64,000 nucleotides of DNA from Toxotes chatareus (taxonomy: Eukaryota > Chordata > Actinopteri > Toxotidae): NCBI GenBank assembly GCA_016801885.1, contig CM028894.1, forward strand, positions 13,095,741 through 13,159,740, read 5' to 3'. Positions within the stretch are counted from its first letter, which is position 1. Each line of letters opens with the position of its first letter. Of this stretch, positions 27,272 through 40,961 are shown one piece after another. Made by a program: the position numbers and the translations under genes. The notes under the pieces are model-generated. The model had not been told where the DNA came from. It saw only the letters and a list, made by a program, of their open reading frames with translations, and made no database searches.

Positions 27272-30200
27272 CACACACACATATATACACACTTTCCCTC
27301 CTTCTCACACTTCTCCTTTCCATTCGTTTCCTCTATTTCTGAGGTTTTGAATATGAACGTAAATGTGTTTGAATCCTCTCGTCCTCCTGGGATGCCTGAT
27401 GGGACGGCTGGAGCATGAAAACATCAAAGTTTCATCAAACTGTCTTGCAGGAGGCAGAAAAACTCTTTCGCTCTCTCACTCTCACAGATGCAGGATGATA
27501 ACATGATGTAAAAGTGTTGACTAACCATCTCCTGGCACTAGTTTCATATTTAAGAGACATGACAGTAGTATTTTGGAGAGTTTTATCAAAAATATCAAAC
27601 CTTTCTTCAATAATTGAGCATTCATGACTCTGAGACTTGCTAGTAATGTTTGTTATTTGCTCCATTTTTCTTATTTTGTTCATGTCTTTTAAAAGTTGCA
27701 CTGCACTATGTTCTCAAAGCAATCTAAATGACTGTACGTGTTTCCGTACCTAGCTCAGTCAGCCACACTGCCACAGCTCCGTAGATTTCATCAAGGATCA
27801 GAATAACCACTAAGTTAATGATGACTGCAGTGGCCGTCACTGTCACCCGAACGTTGGACTTGGTCTCCGGGTCGGGGCTCATTGCCATCAGGGCCGACAC
27901 CGTGATGCGGTAGACAATGACCCCGAAAACTGCTGAGAACGTCAGCCCAAACTGGGAGCAAAGGACGATAAAAGAAAGAAAATAAATTAGTCATTACTCC
28001 AGCACATTTGTCTAATAGTCACACTGCAGCAGCTGGAATTAATATTTCAAGCAAGACATCGATGTAGGTCACTGTACACGTACATTAGCTCTGTCATATA
28101 CATGTTTATTTTTCTATTTAAAGTGCTTTCATTCATATATACTGAGAAAATGCATGGTCCGTAGCTGAGCATTAACCTGATTTATATGTACTAACCATAA
28201 AGAGGATTGAGGAAATGTTGATGAAGTATCCAGGAAGACGGTCTTTCCAGGTCAACTTGTCTATGGCACTCTGACAGGAAGGATGAGGGGTGGGGGGCAG
28301 GGGAGGAAAAGAGAGGAAAAGTTGGCAGTCACTGTTACAAAGGACAATGCTTCATAAACTTTTTGGGAAATCTGAGGTGCAGCGCACAGAACCTCCTACA
28401 GAGAAGAAAAAAACTCGCATTTATAAAAACAAATCTCAATGTCCTAGTGTTGGAAGCATCATTACAGTTTCCTTTCCTCCTTTCATGGTTTGTAAAAGCT
28501 GAATGGAGAGTTGAAGCAGCAGCAGTTCTCTTGGCATCTGTATGTCACGGCCTCCACAGGAAAGATTACCATGTCTCAACAGAGAGAAATAAAGGAGCAC
28601 AATAGCCCGTTTTACAGTCTGCAGTGCTAAATTTGGAGACCAGCTTGGAACAAATGTTTTCATTCCATAGAATCTCAGATACCCAGATGATGCCCAGTAA
28701 ATGTGATGTATCCATTTTCCCAGGCACTAATATGGGAAGATTCTGTAATGAAAATATGTCAGTATTGCTAATGCAGATTACTACATAAGAGGATGTGGAC
28801 TTGTACATTTACTTTATGTGAAAATGAAAAATTTGCTGTGGCAAGCCTGGATTCTTTGGCAACTTTGAGCTTAGCATTAAGGCTGAGAGCAGGAAGTAAC
28901 AGGTAACCTGGCTCTGTCTGAAGGTATAAAAAAAAAAAAAGAAACCAGGCTGCCAGCATCTCTTAAGCTCACTAATTAATGCATTATAACATGTTTGTTT
29001 AACCTGTTCAAAGTTTTACTGGGGGTCATGTGGTGGACTATGTTTTGGATAGATCTCAGTGGCTCCTTTGAGTCTCCGCTGGTTGTCAGGCAACCTTGTG
29101 TGATGACGAAACTCCAGAAAGTTACTGCGCCAGGCCAAGAAACACACAATCCCCCCCAAATCCCAACTGGTCTTTCTGACACTTTGGTTTTTGTACAGAT
29201 TTAACTCACCAAGTATAGATGTGTTGGTAGGCGGATTCTTTTTTTCTTGCCTTTGGACAGAACCTGGCAAACTGTTTCCCTCCGTTTCCAGTCTTGTTAT
29301 GCTAAGCTAACTGTCTCCTGGTAGCTTCATATTCAACTACAAATATTTGAATGGTATCGATCTTCTCATCAAACTCCTTGCAACGGACTAAATAAGGATA
29401 TTTCCCAAAATGTCCTTTAAGGAATTGAATCAAATCAAATAATGTTAAGGACCAGCATCATAGTGACTGACACTAATCACTGCCACAAAGGCCTGAATCC
29501 CTATCAACTCTTCAGCTGTTGTTGACTTCATGACCTCTGGCCTACCTGTAGTGGGGGGCAAGTTCAAAGAGAATTTCAGTGATCACAAACACATGTCTGT
29601 GTCTGATGTGACCGCCATGATGGAAGAGTTGCAAAGTCTTTATCATTATTCAGCAGGAAACCCAGAGCATTAATCGTCCAAAAGACGAACAAAAAACAAA
29701 TAAATACTGTCCTAACAAACAGGTAAAATCAAAGAAATTAGGAAAAAGATTTTAGACTTTCATAATGTCCTCTAATTTGTTAACTCTCCCTTCATAATCA
29801 CTCAAATTAGTGTGTATGACATGGTTCTCTGCCCTGAAGTCCAGAGGGAGAGTCTGACCCAGTTGCGTCAAAAACTAAAGCTGTTTGACTGGCCTGTCCG
29901 TGGTTAAATATGGTTTGATCCCTGCACAGACAAATGCTGCATCCCCATCCTCAGGAATGTGACCCCCTTCACCCAAGCATTAGTGATTATAGGAGTATAC
30001 AAACATATACTTACATGGGCAAGCTCAGGCAGGGGCAGAGAGGAATTTCACATACAGAGAAATACACATTCTCACAGACCACAGAGTGATGGACAGACAG
30101 CCTGTGTGTCGGAGGACCTTCAATATGCTAAGACAACAGCACCATCTACTGAACTCATTGGCACAGTGCAATGTCTAATACAAGCTTCCTCTGTTTTTAC

Positions 30201-32072
30201 AGACATGAAGAAGATACACGACAACCTCCAACACACTGAGCTTTACTTTAGTGTTGTTTTGTTCAAGCTGTAAATTGTATTTTTAAATCACAGATAATAA
30301 AACGTAGCTCAAATGTTCTCTCCTGCCTAGCAACTTGCCTATTTAATCTATGTATTAAGAACTACTTTCTGGATGCAATCCTTAATTTCAAGTAGAACAC
30401 TAAAGAACATTTCTAGACATGCTTTTTGCTGTCTTAGGCTCTGATCATAGCTGTGGACTGTGCACGTTTCTATACATGCTACAGTGCGTGGGCAGAAACG
30501 CACACTAGAAAACGTGATGCTGACTCGCTGACAGCAAAAAGCTCCTTTTGTTGTTGCATATGGATGAACAAAATCAAAGGAAGCATCGTGTTTACTTTAC
30601 TGGCATATGTGCAGTGGCCACACTTGTTGCACAGACAGTCCATGGGGACATAAAGTTTTTGGCTGGACCCACACAGGGGTCTGTGTGGATCCTAGTGGAC
30701 TTGAGCAGCTGACAAAATTTATGTCAAGCAGACCATGAATTGGCCATTACACACACAGACATGCGTAAAAGTTGAGAAACCTGAGGGACTGAGTTACTGA
30801 AGGACAAAAGGACCTTCAGAGTGGAAGTGAGTGTGTGTGTGTGTGCATGTGTGAGAGGGAGGTGGTTGGTGGGGACAGCCATCAGAGAGACGAGTAGTAG
30901 TAAATGGGTCAGGTGTTATTTTTGGTGTGTAACCTCCGTTGAGGAAAGCCCAACAAAGCCTTCATCTCGTGACAGAGAGGCACTTACAATATTTATTTCT
31001 CTATGTCACTCGCTTCCTCTGTTCATCCACCTTCCTCTTTCTATCTCTCTCCATACTTTACTCCTTGAGTCTGAACCCTGGATGTCCTATGTAGTTTACA
31101 CAGTTATGAGGAGTCCGACCTGCTGATCGCATTAGATGGGAAGCGATAAAACACACAAGGGTCATTTCGATGGGCTTAATATCGTTTCCCTGACAAATTC
31201 AGGCTGCAGCTAAAGTTCACTTTCATGTATTTTCACAAACACCATATATCTCTGAATTCAGAGGGTGTGATTTATCTTCTGTACAGCATCATCAAAAATT
31301 CAGACAACAGAACAAAAAAGTAGTTTTCATACCATTAACACTGCCTCCTACTACTGCCTCTATGCAATGTGCTGCATTTTATATGTGAAAATGACTGTTT
31401 GACTCTACACCTGTCAGCCATGACACAGAAAGATACAGAAGAGTGTCTCTGACATAGGGAGTGGCATAAGCACTGCTCCTGTCTTAATGCTGTCTGTAAC
31501 ATATTAATTTCATTTGAGGGGATGTAACTATACATCCAACACAGCATCTGTAAGACCCTGGAAAAGTCTTGGTAGTACTGTCAGCAAGATGCCAAACTCC
31601 ATGAGAGCTTGTGTGGGCTTTCCAGTAGTCCAGTGTTTAAAAATGAAACGCAAAAACCTTTGTAGCTGTCTGTTCTTTGTGAATGTGTCTCATGTTATTA
31701 GCACTGACAGGTTAATTTAAGAAATGTCTGTCACTAAGGATCAGACATGGCCTCAGGTAATAAAGAAGGAAGAAAAACTGAATGTCTGCTATTTCAAGAC
31801 AGTTTGTAGCACTGTAGCAGATCACCAAATGAATGATGTTTGTACACTGAGTATTCACTAAGAAATAAAGGTTGTTCAACTCAGTTTAGTCAACATTAAC
31901 AGTGTTTGGTAAATTGATTGTAGAATTCCATGGAATAACAGGCACAACAGACACTAAGGCATAACAGACACTAAGCCATAATAACCACTTCAATTGTACT
32001 TTTGAAATATTATCTCTAGATTTGATCCTACAGCCCATTTCACTGTCTCAGGTAACAGAACAAATGGTTCAA

Positions 32073-32124
<52 letters not shown>

Positions 32125-34344
32125 GTTCTGTGTCACCATAGTGACGGTCACTAATCTTACCCCTGGCTTCCTGCCCAGCGTGCATCACTCCCACTCAACC
32201 GCCCTCCCTCTGCTTCTCTCCATCCCTCTATTCCTCCAAGTCTCTCCTTTTTATATGTGTGTCTCTCTCTCTGTCTTTTTCTTCGTGTCTCTTTTGACGT
32301 CTAACACGCTTTGTCTCTTTTCATTTTGGTCCACAAACAACTGGTTTGGGGAAAATGTCAAAAATATTTTCAGGGCAGCAGGTGCAGAAATGTACTGTAT
32401 AAAGTAGATTTTTTTTTTTTTCACAGCAGACATACTGACTTCTCATTACAGAAAAGCCTCATTTGTGTCTAATGACATTAATTAATGACAGCTCTGGTCT
32501 ATCTAGGTGTTCTAATGCCCAAGCAGTGAGTCAGCAAAGGATAACAAGTCATTATTAATGCTACAACAGTGTTTGATTCATCAAAATGCCCACAATAAGA
32601 AAGGTAAGACTGCATTTGAGTAAATTATATTAAGTCATTTTTATAACAGTATAGAGTTAGCCATTTGCCATTACCTGACTGCCAAACCTCAAGAAGGGCT
32701 GTCTCAGAGGGCAGACACCAGAGAGAGGGAGAGCAGAAGAAGAGAGGAGAGTGGTGTGCTGCCGAGAGTGTAACAGTTTTGTTGAGACCACGATGGACAG
32801 CGAATGATAAGCCTCATTCCCTAAATATTCTGGCTTAGTCTCTGTCTGCATCTATTTGACCTGGAGCAAATGTCAACTCATAGATAGCAACACAATAAGA
32901 GGGCCGGGCCCGCCCAGCCATGTGACGAGCACCAGCGATAATGAGAATGCCAATGAGAAAAGCCATTCAAGCTCACTGTTGTTCAGGTAACGCCCGTATC
33001 CGTTCGCGATGTTGGCATTCAGTGTACGTAGAGGCCTGGTGCAGTTGTAAGGATTAGAGGAATTAAATCCCTAAACCCAACAACAAATCATTAACCACCA
33101 GTACCACCTGTGCTGTGACATCATAAGTATATACAGTACAGACTCTGATACCCTGAAATTAAACACCTTAATTAGCTGGGCACTGCAGTTTTAGCAAACT
33201 TACTCAAGCAGGAGTAAAGTGCTTTGGTTGAGGAGGACTATTTTCAGCCCTGGATTAATTTGCCTTTGGTAACTAGTAAGTGGCCGAACGTTGGCCTGAC
33301 TCTAAATAATCTACAGAGCCCATGTTAATGGTTAATGAAGAAAAAGTGTGACTCACAGAGGAATGAGATTTATCAGGCTTTGGTTTTAGTCCAATACAAA
33401 ATGATAAAAATATGAAATAGAAATTCACACATTCTTTCTCTCTCTCATTAGCCAGTGCTTGAGACTAGAGTATGTGTGTAAGTCTTTGTTTTCCTGCATG
33501 TGTGCCCCACACACATTATCCAGAAAAGGGAAGCACAGAGACGGATAATCCCTCATTAGCATCAGCTGTGTGTCTTAAAGTCTGTCCATCGAGTTCTTCT
33601 TAAACATGCATTACGTGCCAGCAGGCCTTAAAAAGCAGCTATCTATATGGTGACTTGACTTCACGCTGGTGACAGTTCTGGCTTTTCTGACTCACTTTTT
33701 CCTTCTGCTTTGGAACAAAAACCTTCCACCTGATGGAGTTGGAGACACGCTGCCTCTCTGTCTGTTGATATCATTTGTCTAAAAAACACAGATTTGTCTT
33801 CCACCGAAGATTGACATACTGATATATCAGTTTTCCAAAACTGATGATTTGGACAAGAGTTCACACGGGCTCGTACAGGATAAGAAATATGGGCCATGAT
33901 TTGTGAGGTGATGTTTCGGTCAACTTCAACTCAACAACACACCCTGAAGAAATTCCTTCATGGTTTTAATCCCAGAGAGACGTGTAAAGATTACAAAGGC
34001 TCAGTTTGTTGCTGTGACCATCAGATATGTGGATTAAGATGAAAAACGCACAGAAATTTGCACAAACAAATACCTGAGGAGCTGAGACTGTAGCAGCCAG
34101 AGGATGGGACAGGAAGAGAAGAACAGATAGACAGCAGCCTGCAGGAGAGGGAAAGGGAGGTAAGGAGGAGGAGGAAAAGGAAGAGGAAGGGAAGCAGGAA
34201 AAGAGAGGAGGAGGAGGGAGGAGAGGAGAGGAGGGGTTACCGGTATTCCTGCAGCCATGGCAGACAGTAGTTTTTGTCTCCATCTGTCCTTCCCTGTCAC
34301 TGTCCCGTCCTCCTGCTTCTCTGGCTGCAAGACAGAGGGACAGG

Positions 34345-34388
<44 letters not shown>

Positions 34389-36317
34389 AGCCTCAAACCA
34401 CATTCATGCATCCACGTACAAAAAGACAATCACAGTTATGTCATTTTCTGCTCACTGTACAGACCTTTATCTTGCTTGCTATGATAATAACCAAAGTAAT
34501 ACACCACATGGATCAGTAATGTCGGGGTATAACCATTAGCATTTCTAAACTATAAACTAACGTCACTATCACTATATTGCATCCTGTTGAAGCTAATGGA
34601 GAGTTAAATGTAAAAAGCCAGTGTTCCAACCTCAGTGTGTGTGTGTAGTCCACCACCACAGTCCACTCTTCATTTTACGGCCTGCCTTGTAATGTAAATA
34701 TATGTTGCAAAATGTCTGATGTGACAATCCAAGCCTTTTACCCAACAGATAACATGGAGGAGGAAGAACCACCCAACGCAAAGCAAATCAGACGAGGGAG
34801 TTCTCACCAGCCCTGCTATAACTGTACACAGTATAATCAACTATTTAAATTCCCTGAGGGAGAATTGATTTGTGTTCTTTTTTAGAAAACACAACCAGCA
34901 GATGGCATATGTTCACACGCTCTCTACAAATAGAAAAAAACACCTGTAGGATCCTTCAGGTTTCCTACTTTTACCCCTCTATCAGGTTTTGGGATGGGGC
35001 AACACTGATCTTGTATCATGAATTAGCTCCTATCTCACTCCGGCTGTGGCAGGAAGCCATCTGTCATATGTGTATGTGTGCCAGCAGGACTCTATGTGAT
35101 TAACCCAATTTACATAGGGAATCTAGATCATTCCCAATCATTAGATTATCACACCAGTGTCTGCAGCTCACATTAGAAAGCAAACCACCGGGATCCATCT
35201 GGATCATTGGGAATCATCGGGAGTTACGTAAACAGGCTTTATGGGAAATGTAGTTCTAAGCACTCAAACAGTGGAGGTTTTTAATCTTCCCTACCTCATT
35301 CTTTTTCTTATTTTTCTTTTTTTTCTGCTTCCTCTGCCTCTTCTGGAGAAGGATGGTCTCATATCTTGGCCTTGGATGTTCCTGAAACCAGAGGAAGAGT
35401 TGGATTTGTGGATAGTATGTGCAAGAATGTGTCGTGTGCATGCAGGGTGCATACATTCAGCCACAGGGCTCAGTATTTCACTCCAAAACCATGACATATG
35501 GTGTACATTTGTAAAAGTATATGCAGTGAGGTTCTTTGAGGGTGTGAGTACATTTTTACAGCATGATGTACCTCATCCTCCTCGATGCCTGTCAGATCCC
35601 AGCTGAAGCTCAAACTGATCTGACGACGCTTCCAGTGCTCCAGGAACAGCACCGCTGCACACAGATACAAAATAAATCAAATAATTATCTTAACAATAAC
35701 TGTAACCTTCAGATGCACTGACTACCATATGTATAGTTCAAAGACCTTCTTCTTGTTCTAAGATCATGTAAAACACTGCTTGGAATGATCATTTGTGTCG
35801 GATATAGGGAAGTGTGCATGTAGTCCTTCTTGAAGGAAAAATCCAGAATCTGAATATTCAAATGTTCATTTCAAAACTTAAACTGCTGGACACAGACGTT
35901 CCCCCTTCAGCAGAGTCATTTCTAGTGTTAAACTCTGCACCTACACCATTCTGCACAGTGAAGCTCAAACATCACAATGAAGCAACAATAAGAAAAGGTT
36001 TTTTTTTTAAGTGGAGGGGGACGTTGATATTTGTGGTTTACCAGTGAGAGCAAGCAAATAGAGTGCAGAGAACAATGGGGCAAATACAACAAAGCTGCTA
36101 ATCATGTACCAGAGTATTGAACAGAAAACAGTAAAAAACAAGACAAATGGTTTTACTACAGAGTTTGTGCTGCTAATTGTATTTTTATATTCCTTTTCAA
36201 TGGATTTCCTGCATTTGTTAACCTTTAATGCACACTGTTTTAGCCTGTTGCTCTTAGCACGACTTGCACTTGCGGTGAAGGAGGTCATAAGATATTAATG
36301 AGCAACTTCACCTTCAG

Positions 36318-36385
<68 letters not shown>

Positions 36386-39300
36386 GACACACATGCTATC
36401 ATGCAAACACATAGCCTCACCCCACAGAGACATGAAAATGGCGAAGAATACGGTTGCGGGGTTGTCAAACAGGTGTGAAGCTCTGGCAGTGCCACAGGCA
36501 GTGCTGAGATGCCAGAAGTCACAGGCTCCGTCACACAGAGGACACATGGTGAAATTGAGACGCTGGTCACACATCTCCAGGCTGAGGGGCGAGAAAATCA
36601 AGACTTAAGTCACAGAGCGCCTAAACGTAACAACATTAATACAATGGCGGTAAAATGACCCAAAGATCTTTGTGTCTATTACGTTTAACTATTAGAAATG
36701 AATGGAACTTTTAACACATAACCACAATACAAGCTGCGTAGTATTCATAGTCAGTGTAGGCTGAATTATCAACCTTTTGCTTCACGACACACTCACACAC
36801 ACAAACACACACTGCCAGCCGTGCCTTCTGTGTTCCTCCCACACGACACTGACTAAAGCCAGATTCAGCAGGTATCTGGGCAATCCCTGTCTAGTGTGTG
36901 TGTGTGTGTGTGACCATGTGTGCATACATTTAAATGGTGGTAGGAAGAAACTCTCATTTTCTCCATCCTTTTAGATTTAGCTTTTTTCCAGACACAGTTA
37001 AAAGTTAAAATCAGGACAGATTTTTTAAAAGTTTGCGGTTTGATTGACAGTGTGCGCACAAATGCACGTGCCTGGGTATGTCAGTGTCCACTGTCGCCAC
37101 CCCGTAGCCAAACACAATGATCCCCACTATGGAGGCTGGTATGAGCAGCTGAGTGTAAACACCGAGCCACGCGAAGTACAGGCCGATCTTCTCCCCAAAG
37201 TACTTCCTGTGGGGTCAGAGGTCAAGGATTGAAGGGTGAGACAAAGTGCAGTTCATGCTCATGACAGAGCAGACTGAATTAGAATTAAGCTGCATGCAAC
37301 GCAAGTGTGAGAATCCTAATGCTGTGTTCGATCCTTAAATAGAGTAAGAGTCTGTTAATACTTTATTTAGGGCTTTCATTCACTGCAATGAGCCCTTAGG
37401 AAACACCTTCCTTCAAACTGGTGTGCAATTCTGCCTCCCTTACTACAACTGAAAGCCCCAGACTTAACTCTAACCTTAATCATTGCCTAAATATTTGACT
37501 GGTGGTGCTTGCTGAAGGCAGTAAACAATGCCACGAGAGTTATGCCACATTCTCGTCATGACACGCAAATAGCATTTATGTCAACAACATCTATGTTGTC
37601 TTTGCAGAAACCACCAAGCAAATGTGGAAACCTAATGCCAGCCACAGTTCATCATCATTCAAGGTAATTAAATCTTAATTCAATGGTAATTTTGTCAATT
37701 TAAAGTATTTCCAACCCCCGTGCAACCATGCCCTCACACAACCTTCTTCAGTTGTGATTCATGTTTGGATTGACATGGGAATCTTTCCCCCTGTCTACTT
37801 ACAAACCCACATGACGTGAATGCAGCCTGAGGAGGTTTTGGCCTCTGTAGTAGCATGGAGCAGTTTTCTATGAGTAGGTCCCTATTTTGCTTGTCTCATA
37901 GGTGACGTGATACACCACAAGCTAACAAACAAGGGATGTAAACAATACTTAATTTAACATACCTTTTTTTTTTTTTGAAATGGTTCTTCAAATGTTTTAT
38001 AAAGAAGAAAATGTATTCAACTTATTTGTTTCACCTCATCGCATCGCAGCTACTGCATTGCTGAGGTTACTGAGGTTACTGATGTCATTTCCACATTTCT
38101 GTGCTGCAGTCGCATTACCTGACAAGATCAATAGGCTGGTACTTGTAAAAGGCTGAGTATCTGGCCCACTCTTCATGCAGAATCTGATAACAGACAGAAA
38201 AGAGAGACAGAGTCAGTGTGGGTGTACGTTGTCATGTTGTAGGTTTACCAGTCGTAGCGAGCTGAAAATCAACAAAAACAGTCCTCAGAGGCAGAGCGGA
38301 TCTGGGGGCAGAAATATTCTGATTGGCTGAGTTAAACCTCAGTGGATGAAGCCACAGAACATTATCACGAAGCCAAGAGGAGGAAGATAATGTTATGAAT
38401 CCTGGCATTGTTAATGCTGGAAGAATATACTTAACAATAAAGTATCTGGCTTAACTGTCCAAGACATTAATGCAATAATCATGGATAAAGAAGTTGATGT
38501 TTAGATTCTTAATTCAAATTTTGACCTGATTTCTTTATCTTTTTTCCCCCCCCAGTGTGCTAACCTGCACTCCTTTTTGTTTTGCCTCTATCCTTTGAAA
38601 TTTGAGTCAATGAATTAGTTTTTTTCTGCCCTCAGAGAAATCTGTTCCAGAGAAATGTTTATTGAACTTAAACTTCAGTCTGTGACTTGGTTAGGCAGAT
38701 GGGAAGGAGGAGAGAAGAGGAAAAAATGAAAAAGAAAAAAGAAAACAAATTTAAGAAAGGAGATAAAGACGATATAGATGAAGCTGTTGTTAAGAAAAGT
38801 GGAGGGTCCCTTGCTTTTCAGCTGCTGGAAGTTTAAAAGTCAGATGACAGACATCTTTGTCTTATAGCATAGTAAATGGCTCCAACCCTGTAACATATTA
38901 TCAGGTCACTTCCTGAAGTAGAGCAGGCAAATGCACAAAAGTGTTACTCTTTCATTAGAAAAACAAACAGAGAGGAGGAGGAGGAGGAAGAGGAGGAAGA
39001 GAAGCAGGGGGAAAGAGAAGGAGGGAGAAGTGAGAGAGTAGGCGATGTACCTGTCTGTCATTCTTCTCCTCAAGGTGTCCGATGACCCTGTAGTCACCCT
39101 GAGAAACAAGAGGAGAGGGTGAAAATCATGAGTGTGCAAAACCACAGGAGCACAACACAGACTCATCTATAATGTACAGAGTACTTCCACTCACTCACTC
39201 CAGTGTTTAGAAACACACACATTAACACACACACGCAACTGTCATAAATACAGATTATTTAACATTCAAGACTCTAGTAGGCAGCACATTCTCTCAAAAA

Positions 39301-40610
39301 GTTTACACACACACACACACACACACACAGATACAGAGGAGCAATCATTTTTGCTGCATTATCAGCAAATGTTAATACAGTTGAGAGCAGGGACTCTTCT
39401 GAGAATGTTTCCATTCTCTGCAAATTGATATTGTGGTGAAAGAAATTGAAACCAACGGGGATCGTGGGAATTTCGAACTTCACACTTACATCGTGAAGAG
39501 GGAAGGCAGCATCGTAAACGCCTTTAGCTATCAACGTGCTGATCCCTGGAAAAGAGAGACAGAGAGCAGAGACATAAGAAAACCCCAAGAGAGTATTTGA
39601 ACTTCCCTCTGAGATGCTTTTTTTTCCTCCTGCTCTCTCATCCAAATAATCACCAAATCTTTAACGTACCTTTTATGTGAATCATAAACTGGATCCTCAG
39701 GGAGAGAAGACGTGATATTTTAACCTTTATTTTGTTTTGAAGCCTCATCAGGAGGAGAGTTTTTGTCTCCAAAACTGGCTAAAAAAGTCCATTTCAAACC
39801 ATAAATTCAAACACTTTTACACAACTAAGGAGTGAGTTTACACCAAATGGTTCCAAGATGTGGTGTGAAATAAAGAGGTGGCCATTGTAAAAGAGCACCT
39901 TCTGTTATTTATCTTACATCCAGCACTGCAATGTAATATTTTATCGATTCCTATAGAAGAAATGCTTCCTCTCACTTGCTCAGATTAAAGGTCTTGCTCA
40001 AAGACACTTAAGATCAGGGGATTTGAACTTGGACCTTACTAAAGCCTTTGGCTTTACTTAGCCAAACTTCCCTAATAATAAATCAACTCTTTATTGTTTC
40101 TGTCTGAAAATGGAGAAAAGTTTTCAGGTCACAGAGGTTAAAATTCACCCACCATGTGTTATAATTTGGTATTTGAACACCAGCTATATGTGTGAAAGCG
40201 CAGACATTAGGACACCCCCCCCTGCCTGCACCATTTTAATACTGTTTTTCAGTGTCAGGCAGACTGGGACTCATTCAGGCACCAATTTTAGTCTTTCTAG
40301 TCAAAATTTCATTTTGGAAGTGATGGCCTGACCTGTGAAGGTCGGGGCAGACACCGACACATTAGATGACCTGGCACACCAGTAATTAATCAATTAATTA
40401 TCAGTCCCTCAAAGGGGGACTGGGAACTATGCAGGGATGAGCTGCGCTATAAAAGAACGTCACAGCCAATGCGGACTCACAGACGCACATGCAATTCTGT
40501 GAATGCTCACTCAACCAGCTAGAAACAACCAGAACTCTCAGAGGCCCTGCTTCAATCTCAGCCTGACCCAGGAAGCATGACCCACTTGTAAAGAAGATGG
40601 AGGAGAGCAA

Positions 40611-40670
<60 letters not shown>

Positions 40671-40918
40671 TGTACAAAAATCAAGAATAAAGGGGAAAGA
40701 GGAAAATAGAGGTTGAAGAGATGCAACTCTATTTTCTCTCCCCCTCTTCCCCTGGAGCTCCATCAGTACCCGCTGGCTGAGACCTTCTGCTGTGATAAGC
40801 AAGCCAACCAGGCATATGGTGGACTCTGGAAAGGAACTGGGTGTCAACTCAATTCTATATGGGGCTGACGGGTATCATTAATGCAGAGGCAGCTGTTGTT
40901 TGTCATAAAAATGTGCAG

Positions 40919-40961
<43 letters not shown>

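Larger units (their letters stand above)
28271..34240 (-). other. ano2 intron 15 (6.0 kb)
   Basis: It separates the alternative-looking loop exon 15 from segment 3. It contains the 570-bp dispersed repeat at 28,850-29,425 and a compound TG/GA repeat. No coding exon is seen. Confidence 0.7.

Noticed and set aside
37062..37068. GT donor four bases downstream of exon 11's end
   Set aside because: It would insert GCAC and shift frame before LEMCDQ, so the GC donor is required by homology.
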